From Apostichopus californicus (taxonomy: Eukaryota > Echinodermata > Holothuroidea > Aspidochirotida > Stichopodidae): DNA of 42,251 nt. Positions 14,201 through 22,258 of the stretch are shown here, piece after piece. Below the pieces are notes generated by a model. The model was not told the DNA's origin and made no database searches. It was given only the letters and a program-made list of their open reading frames with translations. The stretch spans positions 1-42,251 of the forward strand of contig JAIPMN010002598.1 in the NCBI GenBank assembly GCA_020650975.1, in the 5' to 3' direction. Positions within the stretch are counted from its first letter, which is position 1. Each line of letters opens with the position of its first letter. Position numbers and translations under genes: made by a program.

Positions 14201-17200
14201 CACAAAATGTCATGTCAGTCGAGAGTGGTATCACGCCTTGAATGAAGTTATCTGACTACAGCAAACTACCAGGATTTCATGTTTTTTTTTATTTATTAGG
14301 ATTTCATGTTGTTTGTTATATCAGATTTTACAGGTAATAAAGACATGTCATGTCAGCCAACAGTGTTATCACACCTTGAATGAAGTTATGTGACTACATC
14401 AAACTACCAGGATTTCATGTTGTTTATTATATTAGATTAGATTTTACAGGTAACTAAGACAATATGTCATGTCAGTTGACAGTGATATCACGCCTTGAAT
14501 GAAGTTACATAACTACATCAACTAACATTATTTCATGTCTTGGATGTGTTGTTTATGCAGTCAAAGTTCTTCATTTATCTTCAAGATTTGTAACAGTTGT
14601 TATTATTTTGCTCATGTCACTGTTTTTTTAATATTTTTTATTTCATTCTTAGACCGCCTCCTAAGCCGCTGTTAGACATCATAATCCAGTCTGAATCCAT
14701 ACTGGAGGAATCTGTAGGAGATGTCCTCGTCGGTGAATACATTCCAGTCAATCAAACCAGTGATATTTATCACATCTGCTTACAGTATCTGCTCTCCTGG
14801 GATCTTGTACTCTGCTTGTTTGAATCAACTAAGACCGAGGTCAGTTTTCATTTATTGTCATCTCTTTATCGTCGCTAATCTGAAACATTTAATCCCATTC
14901 TACTGATTTCCAAGTTGTTTCAGGCATCCTCCTCCTCCTCCTCCTCCTCCTCCTCCTCCTCCTCCTCCTTGTGGTTGTCATCACCATTGCTCAAACATTG
15001 CACTGGTAATCCAAAAGGGGATTAGGTGAAGGGTAAATGGTCACATGGAAAAATTACCTCATCAAAGTTGCAATTTTATATTTGTATGTATGTATTTATG
15101 TATGTATTTTAGATCCTCCTGCAAGCAGGAACTCGCGAAGAAGCCATCATTGGCTTATCAAAGCCGCAAGCTGACCGAAGTGGTCTCTTAGATTCATATT
15201 TAATGTCCATGATTATGAATGGTCAATTGTCAACAACTCTGTAACTGGACGACATACATTAATCTTGGAGTGACTCGAAATCGGGACCTTATGATTGAAA
15301 GGCACTGGTCATATTTTATAAGTATAAGTACATCAACAATGGAAAACTGACTTGGTTTTAATCTGTTTAGTTTAACTTGCTTAGGTTTGGATGAAGTTTC
15401 CATGGTGATATTATTATCTTTTTTATCTTTTTATAGGTTCGGGCAGAATTTGCTGCCTACCTGAAGAAAACAAACTCCTTGTCAGCTTTGCTGAAAACTC
15501 TCTTCAAGTTGATGCCAACAAACCCAGCTATTCAGACGTCAAGTTCACCAACAAAGAAACAGGGCAAAGGACCCTCCACACTCTTCTCGGAACCTCTTGA
15601 CCTCAAAGTACAGGGTTAGTTGATGAAAACAAAAGCTAAATATGACTAAATTTTTAAATTTCATTTTAAAGAGCTAAATTTTGTTTATTTATTCATAATA
15701 TTTATGATTTCATTGATCAAACTTCTTGGAGTTACTGAGCTAATTTATTTGTTAAATTGTAGGATATTTTACCAAAATGTCAAAATCAATATGTTTAATA
15801 GTGTCGATACAACGAGAGTGATGCTCTTTTGTGTCACATCAGACATAGGCTATTTGTAAATGATCATCTTTTCTGGTTTTTACTTTAAGATTAATATTCG
15901 TAATAATATTAATATGAACGAAGTTCATAATATTTAATTTCATGTATTTTTACCATGATATAAAACAAGTGCTTAACATGAGCAATATTTACTGGTCTTC
16001 TCCTATCTTGACAAAGGATTGTTAAATCTCAGAAGTTAAAATCCATGTTTAGGGAACAGAGTGGGGGAAGGGACAATACTTTTGAGGTGGAATCTTCAAT
16101 TTAGTCTTCCCTGTAATTTGGACTTTTTGAGCTAAGAAACAGAATGCAGATGGTAAAATATATTGATGACATTTCTTGTATTCCTAAAGAGCATTTCCTC
16201 CTTCCTCCCTCTAATCAGCACTTCATGCCAATCCTAAAGATATCCAGCATCTGGCAACATCTGTCTACCAGCACGCATTGCAGGTCATGCCTGCCTTGAT
16301 TAGGCAGTGGTGGTCTAATCAAGACCGCAGGATAGCTAATCTAGTGGAAAGGTGAAAATAAACAATCATTTTTTTTCTACTCCATTTGCCCCTTCCCTCT
16401 CCTTGCCTCCCCTCCTGTCTCCCCTTTCCTCCCCTCCTCTTTCCTCCCTTCCTCTTTCCCTGCCCTGCCCTCACCCCTTCCTTCCCCTCCTCTTTCCTCC
16501 CCTCCTCTTTCCTCCCCTCCTCTTTCCTCCCCTCCTCTTTCCTCCCTTCCTCTTTCTCTGCCCTCACCCCTCCCTTCCCTCTCCTCCTCTCTCCTCCCCT
16601 TCCTTCCCTCTCCTTGCCTCCCCTTCTTTGTCCTCTCCCCCTCCCCTTCCTCCCCTTCTCTTTCCTCCCTTCCTCTTTCCTTGCCCTGCCCTCACCCCCT
16701 CCCTTCTCTCTCCTCCTCTCTCCTCCCCTTCCCTCTCCTTGCCTCCCCTTCTGTGTTCTCCCCCTTTCCTCCGTCCTCTTTCCTCCCCTCCTCTTTCCTC
16801 CCTTCCTCTTTCCCTACCCTGCCCTCACCCCTTACCTCTCCCTCCCTCCACTCCCCTCTCATCCCTTTCACTCCCTTACCTTTCCCATTGTCATATATAA
16901 TTGCATCTGTTAGTGCAATAGTTTGTAGTGGAAAGATGAGTTATTGTTATTTTATGTTTTAATAGTAATATAATAAAATGCAAGCAACAGTTGCATGACT
17001 GGTCAACAAAACCACCTACAACAACACATGCTTTTGTGTTTTCTTCTCCTATCAAGGTATACAATGTTATATGTGTCCCCGCTTCTTTCATCTGTGGAAC
17101 TGAAAGGAGTAAACGCTTCTACTCAGACCTTTGACAATATGTCGGTGGTTGCCCGAGTCATCACCAGGGAGGTCATTGCAACCTATGCCCTTCAGGATCT

Positions 17201-18933
17201 CTCCATAGAATTGGTGATCCTCCTTCCTACAAACTACCCCTTGGGGATCATCACCGTTGAGAGTGGCAAGAAGATTGGGGTCAGTGCTGCTCAATGGAGA
17301 AACTGGATGCTCCAGCTAACCACATATTTGACGAAACAGGTAAATGTTTGTCACAAAGATCAAAATAGTCCATTAAATGCAACGATCTTTTTATTTTAAT
17401 TTGTAAATGCCTCGGGGGGGGGGGGGGCAACAACTTGCTTGCAGTTGGGAAATTCAAGTAGGACCATTCTCTGTTTTGTACAAATGTTGGTATTCTTTCC
17501 CCCAAAAAAAAGAAGTTGGGGAAAAGAAGTAGCTGATTGTGTTAAAATTTAGAGTTGTGTGCTGCAGGAAATGATTTAGGCAGAATGGACAGTGTTTTGG
17601 AACTTGTGTTTTTTTTCAATTTCAGGCAAAAGACAACCGATCCACTATAAATCCAGTGTTAATTATCTGTGTAACGTAAAGGGTCTGGTCTGCCTGATGT
17701 TTTGATCTCTAACAGGATCTTACTCTACTTGCTATACAGCTTTGGTTGGTCTTTGTTCTGCGTTTAGGTCATTTTCTAATTATTTTGTTGTAGATTTTAA
17801 GCTTTTGTTGGACATGATGTCAGGTTCTATCCAGCCGACTGAAAATGGATTTGAAATCTTATGTACTTTGTGTAAATCTATTCAACTTCCTGAAAAAGAT
17901 TCAAAGTATACTTCAATAGACTAGTAGTAACATGTAATTGTTATTTCCAAAAAGTACGAACGAAAAGGCTATGGCGCTATTCCAATATTCTACCGTGGTT
18001 TCATTTTGTAACTGGTTGCTTCATCTCCTAGAATGGAACCATTATGGATGGTCTTGCCTTGTGGAGACAAAACGTCGATAAGAGATTTGAAGGAATCGAG
18101 GAATGTACCATCTGTTATTCCGTCATCCACGGAGCCAACTGCTCTCTACCAAAGATTGGGTGTCGAACTTGCAAGAAGAAATTCCATTCGGCATGCTTGG
18201 TACGTACTCCCCCTCCCCCCCCCCCCCTGAATGGGGTATCTGTTCCATCTGCAGTCTGTGGGTGATGTACATAGCGAACAAGTGAACTGATTAATCCTTG
18301 AAACACTGTGAGGCGCCGGGGACAGTTTTATGTGTCATGTTCAGTTAAGTTCAGTTAATACATTTCGCATATACATAGACATACAAAAACAGTGCAGTAA
18401 TGGTATATACAGGATACTAGAAAAACATCAAATGTTTATCAAAGCTAGAAACCCTAAAGACAAAGATAGAAAATAACAGAACAAAGTAAGAAAGAAAAAC
18501 AAAATGTACAAAACAAAATTGACAATAATATCAATCACGGTACTTGGAAGTTAAATAACTCTTTAGTTGATACCTAAATGAAGCACATGATTTTGAATGT
18601 CTCATATCAGTTGGGAGATTATTCCATATTCCATGTAATGTAACGTAGCGTCATGTTAGGTAATTTAGTGAACCGTTAAGTGACGTTGTGTTACATTATG
18701 TATATAAACATATACTTTCCTACTTCTTTCGGAGGACATTGGAAGAATTTTCGATTGAAGAGAATACTTATTCAGTTTGTAGTCGGGGACATTTCTCAGT
18801 CAATCATTTTATACTTTTGTTTATTGTTTTGTGTATTTATGAGTGTGTTTGTATTTTGTTTTTTACTTCACAGTACAAATGGTTCAAGTCCAGTAACCAA
18901 TCAACTTGTCCTCTGTGCAGGAGTCCATTCTAA
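2218..18933 (+). CDS. LTN1: Listerin E3 ubiquitin-protein ligase, C-terminal 20 exons (5' part outside window)
   Basis: Listerin joins the ribosome quality-control complex on 60S subunits holding stalled peptidyl-tRNA and ubiquitinates the nascent chain, in the cytosol. Exons read from the sequence: 2218-2372, 3374-3455, 3837-3990, 4219-4462, 5148-5283, 6009-6085, 6987-7129, 7885-8001, 8320-8459, 9585-9741, 10626-10770, 11411-11630, 12397-12631, 13701-13787, 14653-14839, 15437-15614, 16219-16351, 17057-17339, 18032-18199, 18874-18933. All introns are GT-AG and phases agree throughout, giving about 1032 residues against roughly 1766 in human listerin, so about 730 N-terminal residues lie upstream. 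Residues 1-860 of the fragment are helical (HEAT/ARM-like). An RWD region follows (about 860-980), with family blocks such as NYPLG, VESGKK and [10 protein letters not shown] variant RING ends the protein. Exon 6009-6085 is the weakest short call. The first codon in the window is split, so no start is present. Confidence 0.95.
2474..3027. mobile_element. hAT-type MITE with 8-bp target-site duplication, in an LTN1 intron
   Basis: The element starts CATGGGCGCAGATC (2474) and ends GATCTGTGCCCATG (3027), a 14-bp inverted repeat with one mismatch. It is flanked by TGGACTAG (2466-2473) and TGGACTAA (3028-3035), an 8-bp duplication with one difference. CA...TG ends plus an 8-bp duplication are hAT hallmarks. 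At 554 bp with no transposase frame it is non-autonomous. It contains internal GTGGGGAC/GTCCCCAC inverted motifs near both ends. Its right part resembles 1909-1965 of the upstream element. Confidence 0.75.
7982..8187 (+). repeat. Tandem repeat of the LTN1 exon 7885-8001 5' splice-site junction (4 copies)
   Basis: The end of the exon (TGTGGAGGATTCGATAG) plus the start of the intron (GTAAGTTGCATCACAGAC) is repeated in tandem. Donor-like GT positions fall at 8002 (true junction), 8057, 8098 and 8153. Spacing is 55, 41 and 55 bp; the third copy has lost about 14 bp. Copies at 8057 and 8153 keep a full GATAG-GTAAGTTG donor; the third has TAG-GTACGTT. Reading past the true junction gives an in-frame TAA at once, so only the first donor preserves the protein. 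Confidence 0.9.
8738..8811. repeat. Short tandem duplication, about 38-bp unit, purine-rich
   Basis: GAGAGGTAGGAGATAAACAG followed by TGGAGGGACAAAGAG occurs twice in a row within a purine-rich stretch of LTN1 intron. No function is suggested. Confidence 0.75.
9283..9530 (+). mobile_element. tRNA-derived SINE, family A, copy 1 (full length)
   Basis: The 5' end folds like a tRNA: acceptor strands GGAGTG and CACTCC, A box TTAGCTCAGTGG (9289-9300), B box AGTTCGAGTC (9334-9343). An unrelated body follows, with GACTTCGGCTTGCGG and CCTGCTTGCAGGAG, and it ends in a (TACA)n tail. Pol III transcription from the internal boxes is expected for this class. Two reverse copies in the window (9799-10037, 15083-15308) confirm a dispersed family. 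It ends 54 bp before LTN1 exon 9585-9741. Confidence 0.9.
9799..10037 (-). mobile_element. tRNA-derived SINE, family A, copy 2 (full length, inverted)
   Basis: This is the reverse of the 9283-9530 element. Its tRNA head reads inward from 10037 (GGAGTGTCAGCTCAGTGG, then GGTTCGAGTCACTCC) and its simple (TGTA)n-type tail lies at the left. It starts 57 bp after the end of LTN1 exon 9585-9741, forming an inverted SINE pair around that exon. Confidence 0.9.
10280..10364 (+). mobile_element. Retroelement 3' tail ending in (ATT)n
   Basis: The block AAAGAGCATTGTGACCGTCG plus ATGCGCTATATAAATAAG followed by TATTATTATG-type repeats is the usual 3' end of invertebrate SINE/LINE families. The similar GCGCTATAT...TTATTATT tail at 13574-13604 ends a LINE fragment. 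The 5' limit is unclear and may reach into 10100-10280. Confidence 0.55.
11988..12288 (-). mobile_element. tRNA-derived SINE, family B, inverted
   Basis: On the minus strand the A box is TGGCAGAGTGGA (12263-12274) and the B box is GGTTCAATGCC (12206-12216). About 45 bp separate the boxes, so the founder may have been a class II tRNA with a long variable arm (Leu/Ser type). The element ends at the left in an AT-rich (TTA)n tail near 11988-12003. Its sequence differs from family A. It lies in the LTN1 intron between exons ending 11630 and starting 12397. Confidence 0.8.
13357..13604 (+). mobile_element. LINE 3' fragment: end of ORF2 plus tail
   Basis: The frame from 13359 reads [20 protein letters not shown], then [20 protein letters not shown], and stops at 13488-13490. 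The pattern YG-RSF...LWN-LP...S...FK..LK matches the end of the ORF2 protein in CR1/L2/Jockey-like non-LTR elements. A 3' untranslated part follows, with GCGCTATATGAG and a (TTA)n tail. It is 5'-truncated, as is usual for LINE insertions. The clade cannot be set from this much. Confidence 0.75.
14165..14540. repeat. Three diverged tandem units, about 120-140 bp
   Basis: The block ATGTCATGTCAG, then CCTTGAATGAAGTTA, then CTACATCAAACTACCAGGAT occurs near 14205-14280, 14345-14415 and 14468-14525. Units two and three carry an internal TTTTACAGGTAA segment. They lie in an LTN1 intron, away from both exon borders. Confidence 0.8.
14927..14969. repeat. (CCT)n microsatellite
   Basis: About 14 uninterrupted CCT units, in the LTN1 intron after exon 14653-14839. 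Confidence 0.95.
15083..15308 (-). mobile_element. tRNA-derived SINE, family A, copy 3 (5'-truncated, inverted)
   Basis: It matches copies 1 and 2 from the TGTATG tail through CCTGCAAGCAGGAACTCGCG to the B-box side (TCTTGGAGTGACTCGAA), then stops at GGCACTGG near 15308. The A box and 5' end are missing. An 8-bp internal insertion (GGTCAATT-like) separates it from the other copies. Confidence 0.88.
16377..16890. repeat. Polypyrimidine minisatellite (CCTCCTCTTTCCTCC-type units) in an LTN1 intron
   Basis: About 500 bp of almost pure C/T on the plus strand, built from 15-17-bp units such as CCCCTCCTCTTTCCTCC with larger repeats of CTGCCCTCACCCC. It starts about 26 bp after the exon ending at 16351. 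The long proline/serine/leucine frames here are by-products of base composition. Such mirror-like tracts can form triplex DNA. Confidence 0.9.
17057..18933 (+). other. LTN1: LTN1 RWD and RING-coding exons
   Basis: Three exons (17057-17339, 18032-18199, 18874-18933) encode the functional C terminus. The RING ligands are CTIC (18104-18115), CRTC, the H and C of FHSAC, and CPLC (18907-18918), giving a C4HC3 zinc arrangement as in human listerin. The last intron splits the RING between FHSACL and YKWFKSS. The protein ends a few residues after CPLC, as in vertebrate listerin. In the known complex the RING recruits the E2 while the RWD region contacts the 60S subunit near the exit tunnel. The RING and RWD text is nearly colinear with the human protein as I remember it, and this region makes the gene assignment secure. 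Confidence 0.97.
18340..18645 (-). mobile_element. LINE 3' fragment, inverted, in the last LTN1 intron
   Basis: On the minus strand from 18632 a frame reads [19 protein letters not shown], then [14 protein letters not shown], and stops at 18531-18533. WNNLP...S...F...LKSYL is the usual ending of a non-LTR ORF2 protein. A 3' untranslated stretch continues leftward to about 18340. It is 5'-truncated and differs from the fragment at 13357. Confidence 0.65.
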
Positions 18934-19237
18934 AAGAGAGAAAAAAAGGATTCTTCAGGATGTTTGACGGAGACAAGTTTTGAGATTTTAATGCAAAATA
19001 TAAAGTGACAAAAAGGCAGAGAGATATTTTAATTTACATTATAGACCGATTAACAAGAAAAATCATTGCAGTTTTTGAGCAATATGGGGAAAAAAATGAA
19101 ATAGTCTACCTTTACATGATATTGTTGTACAAGTTGGTTTTGGGTACTTAGATTTAGTTGTATAAATTACCATTGAAACGTAGTTTAATATTTGTATGGT
19201 TAATCAGATGTAATTCCTTGGAGCAAGGCACAAAATG

Positions 19238-20556
19238 ACTGATAAACAGAATAAAGATAAATAGGATTAACAGAATGGATGGATAAACAGAATGGAAGGA
19301 AAAACAGAATCAAAGGATAAACAGAATCAAAGGATAAACAGAATGGACGGATTAACAGAATGGAAGGAAAACAGAATGGAAGGAAAAACAGAATGGACGG
19401 ATTAACAGAATGGAAGGATTAACAGAATCAAAGGATAAACAGAATGGACGGATTAACAGAATGGAAGGAAAAACAGAATGACGGATTAACAGAATGGAAG
19501 GATTAACAGAATCAAAGGATAAACAGAATGGAAGGATAAACAGAATGGACGGATTAACAGAATGGAAGGATTAACAGAATCAAAGGATAAACAGAATGGA
19601 CGGATTAACAGAATGGAAGGAAAAACAGAATGGACGGATTAACAGANNNNNNNNNNAACAGAATGGAAGGATTAACAGAATCAAAGGATAAACAGAATGG
19701 AAGGATAAACAGAATGGAAGGAAAACAGAATCGAAGGATTAACAGAATCAAAGGATAAACAGAATGGACGGATTAACAGAATGGAAGGAAAAACAGAATC
19801 GAAGGATTAACAGAATCAAAGGATAAACAGAATGGACGGATTAACAGAATGGAAGGAAAAACAGAATGGACGGATTAACAGAATGGAAGGATTAACAGAA
19901 TCAAAGGATAAACAGAATGGAAGGATAAACAGAATGGAAGGAAAACAGAATCGAAGGATTAACAGAATCAAAGGATAAACAGAATCGAAGGATTAACAGA
20001 ATGGACGGATAAACAGAATGGAAGGAAAAACAGAATCGAAGGATTAACAGAATCAAAGGATAAACAGAATGGACGGATTAACAGAATGGAAGGATAAACA
20101 GAATGGAAGGAAAAACGGAATGAGAGGAAAAACAGAATCGAAGGATTAAGAGAATGGACGGATTAACAGAATGGAAGGATTAACAGAAAGGAAGGATAAA
20201 CAGAATGGACAGTTTAACAGAATGGACGGATTAACAGAATGGACGGATTAACAGAAAGGAAGGATAAACAGAATGGACAGTTTAACAGAATGGACGGATA
20301 AACAGAATGAAAGGAAAAACAGAATCAAAGGATTAACAGAATCAAAGGATAAAGAGAATGGTTGGATTAACAGAATGGAAGGATAAACAGAATGGAAGGA
20401 AAAACAGAATGGAAGGAAAAACGGAATGAGAGGAAAAACAGAATCGAAGGATTAAGAGAATGGACGGATAAACAGAATGGAAGGATTAACAGAATGGAGG
20501 GATAAACAGAATAGAAGGATAAACGGAATGGAAGGATTAACAGAATGGACGGATAA
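19238..20556. repeat. 17-bp minisatellite, about 75 units, with higher-order pattern
   Basis: Variants of a 17-mer alternate: GGATTAACAGAATGGAA, GGATAAACAGAATGGAC, GGATTAACAGAATCAAA and GGAAAAACAGAATGGAA. Blocks of several variants recur in the same order, which points to higher-order amplification. The array begins 305 bp after the LTN1 stop, so it may be transcribed as 3' UTR if the distal poly(A) site is used. It contains an assembly gap (19647-19656), so its true length is unknown. Open frames over it are not genes. Confidence 0.95.
19647..19656. other. Assembly gap (10 N)
   Basis: Ten N lie inside the 17-bp array. A gap in such a repeat usually marks collapsed sequence of unknown length. 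Confidence 1.
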
Positions 20557-21156
20557 GAAGTATATAATGAGATGTTCGAAGAAGAACTGGAGGAATAACC
20601 ATAAATAAGAAGGTGATAGCGATGCCATTCGGAATCTTGCAAAGGAGCATTTAATGACGGATCTGTATTTTATTTATTGAGTATTATTTTGGGTGAAGAC
20701 AGTTGGTGGTGTGTAATTTGCCCTTCTCTAATAGCCCCACTGTGCAACGCATGAAATGTAAAATCATGTTATCTTTATGGTGCCAGGTTCAGAAGAGAAT
20801 CTAAAACTATTTTGTATGGCCTCTAGCTCGCCACTCTTTGGTGTGTACAAATCTCACAGTATTGTAAGTTTTAAGTGAATACTTTGGAATGGAGCATAAA
20901 AATATGGTTTGAAACCTGTTTATCACCGAAGGTCAGTTAATTAATTTGTAAGGAATGTAATTCATCGATGACTTTATTCTCATTTATCGATATTGTCATC
21001 GCAATTAGAATTTTTGTTTCAGTTATATGAAACATTTAGAATTCTACTTTCATGATTACATGAAATTGAGCTGTATAAATTCTTTTAATGGAATCAATTT
21101 AATATACTGAGCTCTTGCGAGGAGTTTATCATGAGAATAGATCGCTACAGGGAGAA

Positions 21157-21162
21157 AATAAA
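21157..21162 (+). terminator. Candidate LTN1 distal poly(A) signal
   Basis: AATAAA followed within 15-35 bp by a GT/T-rich stretch (TTGTGTATTTTTGGTTTC), the usual layout of a cleavage site. An earlier AATAAA at 19250-19255 lies at the start of the minisatellite. Which is used decides whether the array is in the mRNA. Confidence 0.4.
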
Positions 21163-22149
21163 ATGCTTTCTTGTGTATTTTTGGTTTCTTGTTGATTTTA
21201 TAATGGTTTGCAGAAGGAATGTTACAATTTGCATATGTCTAGCACTTTTAAGTGTTTAATAATGGTTATCCGAAAATAACAGTTTAGGTCAATAGAATAA
21301 ACATGAAGAATCAGCAAAGTATGGTGGTTAAGCTAGACAAGAGATGAGGACAATGTAACCATACTCCCATACCACCCCCCCCCCCCCCCTCCCTATCTCT
21401 CTCCTATACACATATGAGAGCACAAACACTTGATGCCAACCACCGTAATGGCCTACTATAGTCACTTCAAATGTGCGCTTGGATTTTTGCACAAATTTAA
21501 TGATCAGAATTCTCTACTGGAATTTATTAACAAAAGATGTATGCTGTGTCTGTGGGCTATCATCGACCTTTCTCTCTCTCCTGTACATTGATACCAAAGA
21601 AGGCGAGCTGCGTATTTGGCTCTGCCGAAAACTTCATACCGAAAAATTCATGCCCAAAACTTCATAAGCACCCTCCATGTATATATTGTGTAATATTATC
21701 ACGAGATTAAGGTCTAATTTTGGACCTTCCTCTCCCACTTAATCTTTAAAAGAAGCCCCCTCCCCGCCCCCCTCACCCTTTCATTATTGAAAAGAGCACC
21801 CGGTCAGTGGTCACAGAGGCTGAAGTTTGGATCTTAGCATGATCGTTAAAGGCAGGCTACAACGAAAACAGGTTAAATAGAAAGGAACAGACGAATTAAT
21901 TGAACTATGAATAGAATATTATTAAAAATGGACAGGGAGACTAGAAGTTTAATTTTTAGGGGGATCCACTTACTAACGAGAAATCCATTTAATAGTAATC
22001 GGTATTTTAAAATTGAGCTATAAGAGGGCCAGCAGCACATATACATGAAGGACACAGGTGGACGATGTGAAGACTTCGTTTATTCAATTAGCAATAGCGC
22101 CCCTTTTCGTCTCTATTTCGCAAGAACAATCCTTCGACTGGGAACAACG

Positions 22150-22258
22150 TGACGATACTCTTTCCGAGTTACCAGCAAATACAGGAATTCTCAACGATCA
22201 TACCACTAATCAACATCTGATTTGCAATTCTTGTTAAACCAGAACAAACGAATTTATT
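22150..22258 (+). promoter_or_regulatory. Probable eIF1A 5' UTR; possible TOP-like start
   Basis: A pyrimidine-led stretch CTCTTTCCG begins at 22158, about 100 bp before the ATG, and resembles the 5'-TOP start of translation-factor mRNAs. CTTTTCGTCTCTATTTCGC at about 22105 is an alternative. No TATA box is evident. The transcription start was not determined. Confidence 0.25.

Larger units (their letters stand above)
18934..22258 (+). other. LTN1 3' UTR, minisatellite, and space before eIF1A
   Basis: After the LTN1 stop, AT-rich sequence leads to the 17-bp array (19238-20556) and then unique sequence. Two AATAAA hexamers (19250-19255, 21157-21162) offer alternative LTN1 ends. The stretch 21200-22050 shows no gene; it has a poly-C run near 21377-21389 and C-rich patches at 21750-21775. 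The last 200 bp or so should be the eIF1A promoter and 5' UTR. Confidence 0.5.

Noticed and set aside
16352-16962. Long proline/serine/leucine frames on the plus strand and a lysine/glutamate-rich frame on the minus strand
   Set aside because: They arise from the polypyrimidine minisatellite; the region is an LTN1 intron and base composition alone keeps the frames open.
17742-17924. 60-residue frame with [13 protein letters not shown]-like text before the RING exon
   Set aside because: The phase-0 junction from 17339 to 18032 gives continuous listerin sequence (LTKQ then [11 protein letters not shown]), so nothing is missing here.
20367-20642. Minus-strand 91-residue Ser/Phe/Leu-rich frame
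   Set aside because: A product of the 17-bp array with no gene-like features.
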